Positions 1-7,901 of a stretch of 64,000 nucleotides of DNA are shown one piece after another (position 1 is the first letter of the stretch; every line of letters starts with the position of its first letter). The stretch comes from Hominimerdicola alba 8 (GTDB lineage: Bacteria; Bacillota; Clostridia; Oscillospirales; Ruminococcaceae): assembly GCF_000178155.2 (NCBI RefSeq), contig NZ_ADKM02000075.1:62001-126000 (forward strand), in the 5' to 3' direction. Made by a program: the position numbers and the translations under genes. The notes beneath the pieces are model-generated. The model ran no database searches. It was not told where the DNA came from and worked only from the letters and a program-made list of their open reading frames with translations.

Positions 1-2
1 TA

Positions 3-1160
3 CTCGCAGACAGGATATCCGCAGTGGTGGTATATAAGCTGGACAGACTTTCACGTTCGCAGAAAGACACAATATTTCTGCTGGAAGATGTGTTCATACC
101 CCATAACTGCGCCTTTATATCGCTGAACGAGAATTTCGATACCTCGACTCCGTACGGTAAGGCTATGATAGGAATACTGTCAGTGTTTGCACAGCTTGAA
201 AGGGAAAACATACGTGAACGTACCCGCATGGGCATGTATGAAAGAGTACGTTCGGGACTGTGGATGGGCGGCGGGCGTGTGCCTTTCGGGTATGACTATG
301 ACCGTGAGAAAAACAGGCTCGTACCAAATGAAAAGGCTGAACAGGTCAGGCAGATATATGACCTTTATCTGCAAGGCTATTCCACCACACAGCTTGCCGC
401 CATGTTCGATGTTTCGGGCGACCAGCATATCTCTGCCATTCTTGACAGGATGACCTATCTCGGAAAGATAAGTTTTCGCGGCGAGGTCATCGAGGGCACG
501 CACGAGCCGATAATTGATGAAGTCACATGGCTGAGGGTCCGGGAAGAGCGGAAGAAGCGCTCGAAAAACAGCGGCGGGCAGTCGGCATACCTTTTGACGG
601 GACTGCTGGTGTGCGGAAGGTGCGGCGCTAAGATGCGATATCAGAAATGGGGCAGGGGACTTAAGATATACTGCTACTCTCAGCAAAAGAGCAAGCCCTC
701 GCTGGTAAAAGACCCGAACTGTGACAATATCAGATATGATGCCCGCGAGGTCGAAGAACTGGTGGTGAAAGATGTCTTTGAAAAGACAAAAAATATTTCT
801 GCCGATAAGAACGGCGCTTCTGTGAATGTGACTGCAAGGCAGGTCTTAAAACAAAAATATGATGCCGCCGCCCGCAAGATAAAGCGCCTGTATGACCTGT
901 ATGCCAATGACGAGAACGAACTTCTGCTTGAAACCATAGAGGAGAACAAAAAACAACTCGCAGAGATAGCCGAAGCCATCAAAAGGGAGGAGAAAACAAA
1001 TTCAGCGGCACGCGAACTTGAGTACAGACGAAAAACACTCTATGACTTGTGCGGTCTGTGGGACGCAATGACGCTTACCGAACGTCAGCGTGCGCTGCGC
1101 ACCTGCATCGACAGGATAATACTTGACGGTGAAGATATAGATATAGTATACTCTCTGTGA
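3..1160 (+). CDS. Large serine recombinase (N-terminus outside window)
   Basis: Site-specific recombinase of the large serine (resolvase/invertase) family that integrates or excises mobile DNA. The frame is open from base 3 and already reads VVVYKLDRLSRS, the conserved second half of the resolvase catalytic domain, so the N-terminus with the active-site serine lies before the window. Next come the long helix around FAQLERENIRERTRMG, a Recombinase domain (VPFGYDYD... GYSTTQLA), a zinc-ribbon (CGRCGAKM, later cysteines in YCYSQ and DPNCDN) and a C-terminal coiled coil. The gene ends 21 bases before the point where sigG homology breaks off on the other strand. Large serine integrases normally sit next to their attachment site, so this is inferred to be the enzyme of the element interrupting sigG. 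Confidence 0.93.
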   Translation, partial: LADRISAVVVYKLDRLSRSQKDTIFLLEDVFIPHNCAFISLNENFDTSTPYGKAMIGILSVFAQLERENIRERTRMGMYERVRSGLWMGGGRVPFGYDYDREKNRLVPNEKAEQVRQIYDLYLQGYSTTQLAAMFDVSGDQHISAILDRMTYLGKISFRGEVIEGTHEPIIDEVTWLRVREERKKRSKNSGGQSAYLLTGLLVCGRCGAKMRYQKWGRGLKIYCYSQQKSKPSLVKDPNCDNIRYDAREVEELVVKDVFEKTKNISADKNGASVNVTARQVLKQKYDAAARKIKRLYDLYANDENELLLETIEENKKQLAEIAEAIKREEKTNSAARELEYRRKTLYDLCGLWDAMTLTERQRALRTCIDRIILDGEDIDIVYSL

Positions 1161-1181
1161 TTTTCGACTGCCCAATGCTGT

Positions 1182-1469
1182 TGGCACAGCGTAGGTAGAA
1201 AACTTAACATTCAGTCCAACATCAAAATTATCGATGGCTTTTATCAGCCCTACTACACCGACCTGAAAAAGGTCATCGGGACTTTCCTTGCCCGAAGAGA
1301 ACCGCTGGAGAACGCTCAGTACGAGCCGTAGGTTGCCTTTGATAAGTTCCTCTCTTGCATTTTTGTCGCCGCATGCTGTCCGCCTGAGAAGTTCCTGTTT
1401 TTCGTTTTCGGTCAGTACCCTGAGCGTACTCGTATTGACACCGCTTATCTCTACTTTGTTATACTGCAT
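1182..1469 (-). pseudogene. sigG: sigG, 5' part only (sporulation sigma factor G, interrupted)
   Basis: Forespore-specific RNA polymerase sigma factor SigG, N-terminal 96 codons. It starts MQYNKVEISGVNTSTLRVLT, the SigG-specific start, and continues through sigma region 2 (GNLRLVLSVLQRF, DDLFQVGVVGLIKAIDNFD, VKFSTYAVP). Full SigG is about 255-260 residues and goes on with an M-I-I-G-E-type sequence after STYAVP. Here homology stops at that proline (codon 1184-1182) and an unrelated tail follows. Start ATG 1469 has a GGAACGGAG ribosome site. The facing serine recombinase ends 21 bp past the break, so the gene is probably split by an integrated element whose far end, with regions 3-4 of SigG, lies left of the window. 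Whether it is dead or restored by excision cannot be seen here. Confidence 0.88.
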
Positions 1470-1617
1470 TTTTTACACTCCGTTCCTTTTTTATGGGAAT
1501 ATTTTTCCCGTTTTTCGGGAAAATATTCAACATTGTTCAAACAATAGTGTAAAGTGTCGGAAAAAGAAACAATTGTTATATGATATGACACTAATTGTAA
1601 AACTTTGTGCCGAAATA

Positions 1618-1646
1618 TTGATTTTACAGTAAAAGTCTGTTATAAT
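1618..1646 (+). promoter_or_regulatory. Promoter for the Spo0A-like gene
   Basis: TTGATT at 1618-1623 and TATAAT at 1641-1646 with a 17-bp spacer. Transcription would begin near 1653, so the repeat copy at 1686-1810 lies inside the 5' leader of the downstream gene. The rest of 1470-1685 shows no gene. Confidence 0.6.
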
Positions 1647-1685
1647 CAAAATGAACGTGTCAGATGGAATGGTGGTAAAAAATAA

Positions 1686-1810
1686 CGTGGTTATCCCGCT
1701 GACACACCACAAAAACGGCGGTTTTACAGAACTTAAGGTGGTTGGCGTATGGTGCTCAATTATCCTTTTGTTTACAGCATTTTCAGCTGGTGTGCTAAAG
1801 GGATAGTCAT
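1686..1810 (+). repeat. Family A miniature inverted-repeat element, copy 1 (125 bp)
   Basis: Begins CGTGGTTATCCCGCTGACAC and ends with the imperfect inverse (reverse complement ATGACTATCCCTTTAGCACA). Flanking 9-mers AAAAAATAA (1677-1685) and AAATAATAA (1811-1819) match at 8 of 9 positions, a slightly decayed target duplication. This copy lacks the GC-rich central hairpin of copies 2 and 3. It lies between a promoter and the start of the Spo0A-like gene. Confidence 0.85.
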
Positions 1811-1841
1811 AAATAATAATAGTAAGATAGGAGTGTCACCC

Positions 1842-2621
1842 GTGCTGATAAAGGAAAGACTTCTGTTCGTAAAGGATAATGAACACGAATTTGAAAACCT
1901 GATAGAAGTTATCAAAGACCGTTATGAACTGGATTTTTGCGGGTACGACTATTCGACGATCAAATGTAAGGCAATGAACATGGATTCGGATCATATCATT
2001 TGTTCTATGGAAGGGATAGAGAAGAATGATTTCTGGAATATGGTGCCAAGTCTGCCCAAATTGACAGTACTTTACAAAGAGTGCAATATAGAGCAGATAA
2101 GGTTCTTTAATGATAAGAACATAGGCTGCTATTTTACTGTGGAAAATGATAAGTCAGAAATCGAAAGACTGTTCAATATAATATGCAGCGATGTGAAGTA
2201 CAGGTACAGAGATTTTTATAACAGGATCAATAATCTTATCTATACTACCTTTGTTATAAACGGCACAAAATATTTTGAAGGCTATTCGCTGATCGTCGAA
2301 GCTGTTGTGCTCATATTTTTCGGAGATAACAGATCTGTTATGTCATCGGGCGAGATATATCGCTGTGTAGGCAGCAAGGCTGAGATCTCGGAAGCTGCGG
2401 TAGAGGTCGCACTGAGAAGGTGTATTGCACATATCTGGCAGCATAAAGAAATATTCAACAGGACAGATCTTCTGACTGATATAATAGACAGTCCTGCGCC
2501 GCCAACGAATACTAAATTCCTGTATGCAGTTGCAGACAGACTTTTCTTCAAATACAGAAGTGATTTTTACCGCTATTACGAAGCTATGAAAAACGATCAG
2601 GAAAAGAGTGGTAACCGATAA
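1842..2621 (+). CDS. Spo0A-like regulator with degenerate receiver domain
   Basis: 259-residue protein with two domains. Residues about 6-112 follow the fold order of a response-regulator receiver. Aligned to Spo0A, the acidic pair is K11-D12, the phospho-acceptor Asp is S55, the conserved Thr is Y78 and the Lys is E101, so phosphorylation is not expected. Residues about 150-250 resemble the Spo0A DNA-binding domain (GYSLIVEAVVLIF, VEVALRRCIAHIW, PTNTKFLYAVADRLFF). The GTG start at 1842 is chosen because AGGAG lies 9 bp upstream; a longer frame from 1749 would begin inside the repeat and is rejected. It lies beside interrupted sigG and a YlmC-type gene. Inferred role: a phosphorylation-independent transcription factor of a sporulation-derived network. 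A degenerate Spo0A paralogue with no remaining activity is the alternative. Confidence 0.72.
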   Translation: MLIKERLLFVKDNEHEFENLIEVIKDRYELDFCGYDYSTIKCKAMNMDSDHIICSMEGIEKNDFWNMVPSLPKLTVLYKECNIEQIRFFNDKNIGCYFTVENDKSEIERLFNIICSDVKYRYRDFYNRINNLIYTTFVINGTKYFEGYSLIVEAVVLIFFGDNRSVMSSGEIYRCVGSKAEISEAAVEVALRRCIAHIWQHKEIFNRTDLLTDIIDSPAPPTNTKFLYAVADRLFFKYRSDFYRYYEAMKNDQEKSGNR

Positions 2622-2684
2622 TGATTCCGCATATACATGGATAACGTGAGTAAACAGTCAGTCAGACTGACAGGGGGGATATCC

Positions 2685-2984
2685 GTGATATGTAGTTTTT
2701 CATCGCTCAGAAACAAGGAAGTAGTCAATGTAAAGACAGGTGAGAAGATCGGTTTTGCAGATGATATCGAGTTGGACACAGCCGATGGCAGGGTCATATC
2801 GATCATAATCTACGGCAGAATCAGGGCGATGGGTCTGATGGGACGAGATGATGATGTGGTCATCAGGTGCAGTGATATCAGGCTTATCGGGGAAGATACC
2901 ATATTGGTCGATGCTGGTGATACAGCAAAACCCTCAAAAGAAGCAAGATATAAAGTTGATAATTTGTTAAAAACAGAGAAGTGA
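2685..2984 (+). CDS. YlmC/YmxH-family PRC-barrel protein
   Basis: 99-residue protein of the YlmC/YmxH family, a PRC-barrel-like fold often found next to sigG in Firmicutes and linked to sporulation; its molecular role is not established. The family pattern is clear: a start like SFSSLRNKEVVNVKTGEKIG, then DIELDTADGRVISIIIYGR, then an IRCSDIRLIGEDTILVD end. The GTG at 2685 is chosen over the ATG at 2637 because a GGGGGGAT ribosome site precedes it and family members begin at this point. It follows the Spo0A-like gene by 63 bp on the same strand, so the two are probably co-transcribed. Confidence 0.72.
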   Translation: MICSFSSLRNKEVVNVKTGEKIGFADDIELDTADGRVISIIIYGRIRAMGLMGRDDDVVIRCSDIRLIGEDTILVDAGDTAKPSKEARYKVDNLLKTEK

Positions 2985-2990
2985 AAATGC

Positions 2991-3019
2991 TTGCATTTTT
3001 TCTCTGAATGTGATATAAT
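2991..3019 (+). promoter_or_regulatory. rpsB-tsf promoter
   Basis: TTGCAT at 2991-2996 and TATAAT at 3014-3019, 17-bp spacer, with TG one base upstream of the -10 box (extended -10). It starts about 165 bases before rpsB. Confidence 0.75.
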
Positions 3020-3025
3020 ATTCAG

Positions 3026-3187
3026 GTAATTCACACGGACGGCTTTTAGCTTTTGGTCCCTATGCGCAATGGCATCACAGGTGCTATGTGCCTTACGGCA
3101 TCATGCGGGGTTTGAGCGGATATGGCTGTTCGGAGGTTATGTAAACCGTATCAACGGAAATTTTAAACCAAACAGGAGGTTACTACA
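3026..3187 (+). promoter_or_regulatory. rpsB 5' leader, possible autoregulatory RNA
   Basis: About 160 untranslated bases between promoter and rpsB. The stretch 3050-3145 holds short complementary segments, for example GGCATCAC with TGCTATGTGCC and CCCTATGC with GCATCATGCGGGG, suggesting a folded leader. Ribosomal protein operons are often controlled by such leaders. No known RNA family is recognised here. Confidence 0.35.
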
Positions 3188-3916
3188 ATGGCAGTAGTAT
3201 CAATGAAGCAGCTTCTTGAAGCAGGTGTACACTTTGGTCACCAGACAAGAAGATGGAACCCAAAAATGGCGCCCTACATTTTCACAGAGCGCAACGGCAT
3301 CTACATCATCGACCTGCAGAAGACTGTAAAAAAGCTGGAAGAGGCTTATATGTTCATCAGAAACATCTCTGCTGAGGGTCAGGAAGTACTTTTCGTAGGT
3401 ACCAAGAAGCAGGCTGGCGACTCTATCAAGGAAGAGGCGCTGAGAGCAAACGCACACTATGTAAACGCTAGATGGCTGGGCGGTATGATGACCAACTTCA
3501 AGACCATCGAGCAGAGGATCAAGAGACTTGAGCAGCTGCACGCTATGGAAGAAGACGGCACTTTCGATCTTCTCCCCAAGAAGGAAGTTACCAAGCTGAA
3601 ACTCGAGATAGAGAAGCTGGAGAAGTTCATGGGCGGTATCAAGAACATGAAGAAGCTGCCGGGCGCACTTTTTGTTGTTGACCCAAGAAAGGAAAAGATC
3701 GCAGTAGCAGAAGCTAAGAAGCTGGGTATCCCGGTTGTAGCTATCGTTGATACCAACTGCGACCCTGACGATGTTGACTACGTTATCCCTGGTAACGATG
3801 ACGCTATCAGAGCTGTTAAGCTGATCGCAGGCTGCATGGCTAACGCTATCATCGAAGGCAGACAGGGCGAGGACGCAACTGCTGAACAGGCAGAAGCTGC
3901 TGAGGACGCTGAGTAA
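3188..3916 (+). CDS. rpsB: 30S ribosomal protein S2
   Basis: Structural protein of the small ribosomal subunit, 242 residues, normal family length. It starts [20 protein letters not shown] and carries the S2 signatures [37 protein letters not shown] and [31 protein letters not shown] at 3173-3178 precedes the ATG. Followed by tsf, the usual order in bacteria. The acidic C-terminal tail ([15 protein letters not shown]) is typical of Clostridia. Codon use is strongly biased, as expected for a highly expressed gene. Confidence 0.98.
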   Translation: MAVVSMKQLLEAGVHFGHQTRRWNPKMAPYIFTERNGIYIIDLQKTVKKLEEAYMFIRNISAEGQEVLFVGTKKQAGDSIKEEALRANAHYVNARWLGGMMTNFKTIEQRIKRLEQLHAMEEDGTFDLLPKKEVTKLKLEIEKLEKFMGGIKNMKKLPGALFVVDPRKEKIAVAEAKKLGIPVVAIVDTNCDPDDVDYVIPGNDDAIRAVKLIAGCMANAIIEGRQGEDATAEQAEAAEDAE

Positions 3917-3929
3917 TAATGAATTCTTC

Positions 3930-3960
3930 AAGGCAGACAATATGTGTATTTGTCTGCCTT
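3930..3960 (+). terminator. rpsB-tsf intergenic hairpin
   Basis: Perfect 11-bp stem AAGGCAGACAA / TTGTCTGCCTT with a 9-base loop. It is followed by GTTGTGAG rather than a T-run, so it is more likely an attenuator or processing site that adjusts tsf relative to rpsB than a full terminator. Confidence 0.6.
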
Positions 3961-4008
3961 GTTGTGAGTATATCACGGCATAAATATTAATTAACGGAGG
4001 TTATTAAA

Positions 4009-4926
4009 ATGGCAAACGTAACCGTTCAGGCTATAAAGGAACTTATGAGTATAACAGGCGTTGGCATGATGGACTGCAAGAGAGCACTCGTTGCTGCTGA
4101 CGGCGATCAGGATAAGGCTATCGAAGCACTGAGAGAAAAGGGTCTGGCTACACAGGCTAAGAAGAGCGGTAGAGCTGCTGCTGAGGGTACTGTAGCTGCT
4201 CTTGTAAAGGATGGCGTAGGCGTTCTGGTCGAGATCAACACTGAAACTGACTTCGCTGCTAACACTGATGATTTCAAGGCTTTCGCTGCAAGTGTTGCTA
4301 ACACCATCGTTGAGAAGAACCCTGCTGATGTTGACGCTCTTAAGGCTGCTACCATCAGCGGCGGCGACAAGACTGTTGACGAAGTTCTGACTGAACTGGC
4401 AGGCATGAAGATCAGAGAGAACATCGTTATCCGTCGTTTCGTTAGACTGGAAGGCACTATTGCTTCTTACGTTCACAACGGCGGCAGCATCGGCGTTCTG
4501 GTAAAGATGGACACCGATATCAAGGACGATGCTGTTCTGGCTGTTGGTAAGGATGTTGCAATGCAGTCTGCTGCACTGAACCCTGCTTATCTGAAGCGCG
4601 ATCAGGTACCTGCTGAAGTTCTCGACAAGGAGAAGGAGATCATGATGGCTCAGATGGCTGAGGATCCTAAGATGGCTAACAAGCCTGAGCAGGTAAGAGC
4701 TAAGATCGTTGAAGGCAAGGTAGGCAAGTACTACAAGGAGAACTGCCTGCTGGAACAGGCTTTCGTAAAGGACGACAAGGTTTCTGTTGAAGAGTATGTT
4801 GCAGCTGAGGCTAAGAAGCTGGGCGGTAGCATCACAATTGCTGATGTTATCCGTTTCGAGAGAGGCGAAGGCATCGAGAAGAAGGAAGAGAACTTCGCTG
4901 ACGAGATCGCAAGCATGATCAAGTAA
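4009..4926 (+). CDS. tsf: Elongation factor Ts
   Basis: Nucleotide exchange factor that recycles EF-Tu-GDP, 305 residues. N-terminal UBA-like domain with VKELM-type start (VTVQAIKELMSITGVGMMDCKRAL), the TDFAANTDDF motif of the EF-Tu-contacting core, and a dimerisation region ending FERGEGIEKKEENFADEIASMIK. ACGGAGG lies just upstream of ATG 4009. It is co-transcribed with rpsB through the hairpin at 3930-3960. Family B repeat copy 1 begins 12 bases after the stop codon. Confidence 0.98.
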   Translation: MANVTVQAIKELMSITGVGMMDCKRALVAADGDQDKAIEALREKGLATQAKKSGRAAAEGTVAALVKDGVGVLVEINTETDFAANTDDFKAFAASVANTIVEKNPADVDALKAATISGGDKTVDEVLTELAGMKIRENIVIRRFVRLEGTIASYVHNGGSIGVLVKMDTDIKDDAVLAVGKDVAMQSAALNPAYLKRDQVPAEVLDKEKEIMMAQMAEDPKMANKPEQVRAKIVEGKVGKYYKENCLLEQAFVKDDKVSVEEYVAAEAKKLGGSITIADVIRFERGEGIEKKEENFADEIASMIK

Positions 4927-4938
4927 TTTGTCGATCAC

Positions 4939-5028
4939 TGTAGCGATCCAACTATTTAAATTCACAAAATCCGGTCGCAAAAGCTCGGATCTATGGATTT
5001 TGTCTGAATTTTAAGGCGGATTGCTATA
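4939..5028. repeat. Family B palindromic element, copy 1 (internally deleted, 90 bp)
   Basis: Starts TGTAGCGATCC and ends GGATTGCTATA, the family B boundary with two changes at the left end. Compared with the 103-bp copies at 44270 and 48238 it lacks about 13 bases around the second GACCGG arm, a deletion between two TTTTGT repeats. It lies between the tsf stop codon and the tsf terminator. Confidence 0.8.
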
Positions 5029-5068
5029 ATATACCTTATTGCAGAAAATGGGCATGATATATTTTTGA

Positions 5069-5109
5069 AAATAAGGCTGTGCGACCGAAATGGTCACACA
5101 GCCTTATTT
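5069..5109 (+). terminator. tsf operon terminator
   Basis: Stem AAATAAGGCTGTG(C)GACC / GGTC(A)CACAGCCTTATTT, 17 paired bases with one mismatch and a short GAAAT loop, followed by GTTGTATT. Family B copy 1 separates it from tsf. Confidence 0.75.
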
Positions 5110-5123
5110 GTTGTATTATTAAT

Positions 5124-5283
5124 CGTGGTTATCCCGCTGACACACCACAAAAACGGCGGTTTTACAGAACTTAAGGTGGTTGGCGTATATCTTTCCCCCG
5201 CCACAGGCGGGGGAAAGATATACAACGCTCAATTATCCTTTTGTTTACAGCATTTTCAGCTGGTGTGCTAAAGGGATAGTCAT
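5124..5283 (+). repeat. Family A element, copy 2 (160 bp, with GC-rich hairpin)
   Basis: Terminal repeats as in copy 1. Flanked by an exact 9-bp duplication ATTATTAAT at 5115-5123 and 5284-5292. The centre holds a perfect 15-bp stem, TATCTTTCCCCCGCC with its complement, at 5188-5220. The right duplication overlaps the stop codon of the CPBP gene. Confidence 0.93.
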
Positions 5284-5291
5284 ATTATTAA

Positions 5292-5954
5292 TTATAACAT
5301 ACAGCATAACAGATCCCAGTAAGCATGCAAGATTATCGCTGTTAAAATATTTCGGCTCTTTACAAATGTCCAGCTGAAGATCAAACTCAGAGCGATCAGC
5401 TGTAAGAATACAATATTTGTCATATATGTTACAAATATGCCTTCTCTGATCCATATCGGAAAATGTATCAGCAGAAACATAACTGCATTGCCTGAAAAAA
5501 CGACCCAAGTCCTGCGGTCTTTCAAAGCTGAATTCAACAACAGTCCGCGAAATACCATTTCTTCTGTTATGCCTGCGAAGATCGCGCTCAATGCGGCTTC
5601 TGCATTAAATGATCTGTTTATCACGATGGTGCCGTTCTGATAATAATTGGGGATCAGGAACCACGCTGTAAACAGTATGATAAAGATACACATCGGTATA
5701 TAATCAACTGCTTTTTTGGAATTTCCGAGAAGTTCGCTTTTTTTGAAAAACATTTGATCGCTATATCTCAGAATAAGTAATAGAGCGGGAATAAACCAGA
5801 ACAATATTTTACATATGATCTCTTTGATGATGTCAATGTAAACGTGATTTGTCTGTAATTCCAATTTCGGAACGATCACACATTCCAGAATTGCCCACAA
5901 CACATACAACACAAGATAATAGCTTGCGGCAATGAGCCGTACATTTTGTTTCAT
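5292..5954 (-). CDS. CPBP-family intramembrane metalloprotease
   Basis: 220-residue membrane protein of the CPBP (CAAX protease / bacteriocin-processing, Abi) family. The catalytic motifs are visible: EEMVFRG (EExxxR), then a histidine in LLIHFPIWI, then HAYWDL near the C-terminus. Six or more hydrophobic segments are spread over the length. Such proteins cleave peptides within the membrane; the substrate is unknown. The ATG at 5954 has an AGGAGGCAAT ribosome site. Its stop codon TAA starts in the target duplication of family A copy 2, so that insertion landed exactly at the gene end without changing the protein. Confidence 0.85.
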   Translation of the reverse strand: MKQNVRLIAASYYLVLYVLWAILECVIVPKLELQTNHVYIDIIKEIICKILFWFIPALLLILRYSDQMFFKKSELLGNSKKAVDYIPMCIFIILFTAWFLIPNYYQNGTIVINRSFNAEAALSAIFAGITEEMVFRGLLLNSALKDRRTWVVFSGNAVMFLLIHFPIWIREGIFVTYMTNIVFLQLIALSLIFSWTFVKSRNILTAIILHAYWDLLCCML

Positions 5955-6013
5955 AAATTGCCTCCTAAAAAATATCTCTATGAGCAGACTGACTGTATGC
6001 TCTTATGTTATAT

Positions 6014-6042
6014 ATTATACCATATCTCTTCTGAAAAAGCAA
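6014..6042 (-). promoter_or_regulatory. Promoter of the CPBP protease gene
   Basis: On the minus strand, TTGCTT (6042-6037) and TATAAT (6019-6014) with a 17-bp spacer, about 60 bases before the start codon. Confidence 0.6.
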
Positions 6043-6115
6043 ACATTTTACCGAAAGCGATGGCTAATGACTTATGATTCGGCAAAGAATAAAAACCTAC
6101 CTGTAGAAAGAACAG

Positions 6116-6146
6116 CCCCGAAAAAACTTGTGAGCAGTTTTCGGGG
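6116..6146 (-). terminator. Terminator after the ABC importer operon
   Basis: CCCCGAAAA / TTTTCGGGG stem with a 13-base loop, just beyond the stop of the solute-binding gene. On the plus strand it is followed by TTTTGTTCATTTTT, so it may work in both directions. Confidence 0.55.
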
Positions 6147-6172
6147 TTTTGTTCATTTTTCTGTTTATGATA

Positions 6173-7885
6173 TCAGTTCAGCTTTATAGCGGCTACATCA
6201 ACATGGTTGGGAATGCTGTTGAATGTGTATGAAGCGACCTTATCACTGTTATATACCACATACTCGTTTCTGTAATTGAGCGGTATCACAACACTGCTCT
6301 CGTTGGCGGAGTTCAGCGCCTTTGTGTATATATCCTGTATCTTTTCATTGTCATCATAAGTATAAAGACCTTTGATAAGTTCCTTCGCTTCTGTTTCTGA
6401 CATTGTGGCAAGTGCCTTAGCTACCTGCGGGTCGGTTGAGTAGATGCCGTCAGCCGCAGTGTAGTCGGTCGATGGGTACATGTTTGCTACAAATGTGTAG
6501 GGGTCATATGGGAACCAATAGCTGATGTAAGCAGTCATCTCATAATCTACCTGCGAGAATATCTTGTCAAAGAATGTCATCAGGTCGAGCGGTTCGGTCT
6601 TTATTTCGATCCCGAGTTCCTGCATTGTCTGCTGATAGTAGAGTACCACATCATCATACACACCCGTTGCAGGGTAGGTGATGGTGTAGGAAAGCTCTGT
6701 GCCGTCCTTGTCGCGGACACTGTTGCCGTCTGAGTCTTTCCAGCCGTTGTCTTCCAGCAGTTTAACCGCACCGTCAAAGTCAAATTCGGGAGTTTTGGTA
6801 TTATACTTGCAGAAAGGCATATCCGACGGCATTACCGAGTCGGCAGGTGTGCGCAGTCCCGAATACATATTTTCTGCAACGGAAGATTTGTCTATCGCCA
6901 TTTGTATAGCAGTGCGAACGTTAATGTCATCAAGACCTTTTACCTCGTCATTGAGTGCGATAAACTCTGTCACAAAGTTGAAGTCGGAAACTTCGCCCTT
7001 TATGCCGTCAGTCTGTGAAAGTTCAAGATAAGAAGCCGCATCAAGCGTTTCCGAACCGATGATAAAGTCCACTTCGCCCGCTCTCATTGCAGTAACCTTT
7101 GATTCGGGTATCACTTTTACGGTGAAGCTGTCAGCATCGGGGGCATCTCCCCAGTAATTCGGGTTTTTTACGAACTTGTATTCAGTCGCAGTGTCATTTA
7201 CACTCTCAAACATATACGGACCGGTACCGGGTGTATGCTCCATAAGGTATTCTTCGTTTACAGAGCCGTCATCATTAAAAGCGGCAGGTGCGAGGATACC
7301 TCTGGGCATATCCATCGCAAGGTCATTCAGCACGTTGTAGTAGGGGCGTGAAAGGTGGAAAGATACAGTGTAGTCGTCATCTGCCGTGACTTCCGTTACC
7401 AGCGTGTCAAGCTGACCGTAGTTGGTGCTTGCACCAAGAGTCGGGCGCATGTTGTCAAAATACAGCTTGACTGCCTGCGCGTTGAAGTCGGTGCCGTCGT
7501 TGAATTTTACACCCTCGCGCAGTTTGAATGTGTATGTAAGTCCGTCATCGGAGGAATTCCACTCTGTAGCAAGGCATGGAACATATTCGCCGTCCTTGTA
7601 TTTGACCAGCGGTTCATAGAAATTGTTGGCGTAGTAGGTATTTTCATACACCATCACACCCTGACCGAATCCCATTGAGAACGGTGCGCTCTGTGCGATG
7701 GTAATGTTCTTGCCGCCGTCAGCAGTTGTATCACTGTCGGCAGGCTTGCCGCTGTCAGTAACACTTTTTGCTGTCGCCGTACTGTCAGATGTTTTCTGAG
7801 ATGAGTCTTCCGATGAACTGCCGCAGCCTGCGAACATCGTCAGTGACATTATCAGTGCCATTATCATTGTGGTTTTTCTTTTCAT
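6173..7885 (-). CDS. ABC importer solute-binding lipoprotein, family 5 (Nik/Opp/Dpp type)
   Basis: 570-residue lipoprotein: signal peptide with lipobox MFAGC (Cys21), a Ser/Thr-rich linker, then a family 5 solute-binding fold. Typical motifs are YEPLVKYKDGEYVPCLATEWN, FKLREGVKFNDGTDFNAQAVKLYFDNM and TPGTGPYMFESVNDT. It captures the substrate outside the membrane for the permeases encoded just upstream. It is last in the leftward operon, 16 bp after the second ATPase, with AAGGAGT at the ribosome site. Family 5 proteins bind peptides, nickel or metal chelates; the sequence alone does not decide among them. The neighbouring exporter pair favours a metallophore-like substrate (inference). Confidence 0.88.
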   Translation of the reverse strand: MKRKTTMIMALIMSLTMFAGCGSSSEDSSQKTSDSTATAKSVTDSGKPADSDTTADGGKNITIAQSAPFSMGFGQGVMVYENTYYANNFYEPLVKYKDGEYVPCLATEWNSSDDGLTYTFKLREGVKFNDGTDFNAQAVKLYFDNMRPTLGASTNYGQLDTLVTEVTADDDYTVSFHLSRPYYNVLNDLAMDMPRGILAPAAFNDDGSVNEEYLMEHTPGTGPYMFESVNDTATEYKFVKNPNYWGDAPDADSFTVKVIPESKVTAMRAGEVDFIIGSETLDAASYLELSQTDGIKGEVSDFNFVTEFIALNDEVKGLDDINVRTAIQMAIDKSSVAENMYSGLRTPADSVMPSDMPFCKYNTKTPEFDFDGAVKLLEDNGWKDSDGNSVRDKDGTELSYTITYPATGVYDDVVLYYQQTMQELGIEIKTEPLDLMTFFDKIFSQVDYEMTAYISYWFPYDPYTFVANMYPSTDYTAADGIYSTDPQVAKALATMSETEAKELIKGLYTYDDNEKIQDIYTKALNSANESSVVIPLNYRNEYVVYNSDKVASYTFNSIPNHVDVAAIKLN

Positions 7886-7901
7886 AATACTTACTCCTTT
7901 A

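Noticed and set aside
1002-1181. Continuation of the sigG frame beyond STYAVP
   Set aside because: The residues after the proline do not resemble any sigma factor; this stretch is the antisense of the recombinase gene and its flank.
1651-1806. A 51-codon frame running through family A copy 1 and ending in a membrane-like segment
   Set aside because: There is no ribosome site. The other four copies break the frame by indels, the GC-rich hairpin or stops, so it is not conserved as a protein.
1749-1841. Upstream ATG extension of the Spo0A-like protein
   Set aside because: It translates the mobile repeat. The GTG at 1842 has a proper ribosome site and matches the start of the domain.
5188-5220. 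GC-rich hairpin in family A copies taken as a gene terminator
   Set aside because: It moves with the repeat, is absent from copies 1 and 4, and is not followed by a T-run.
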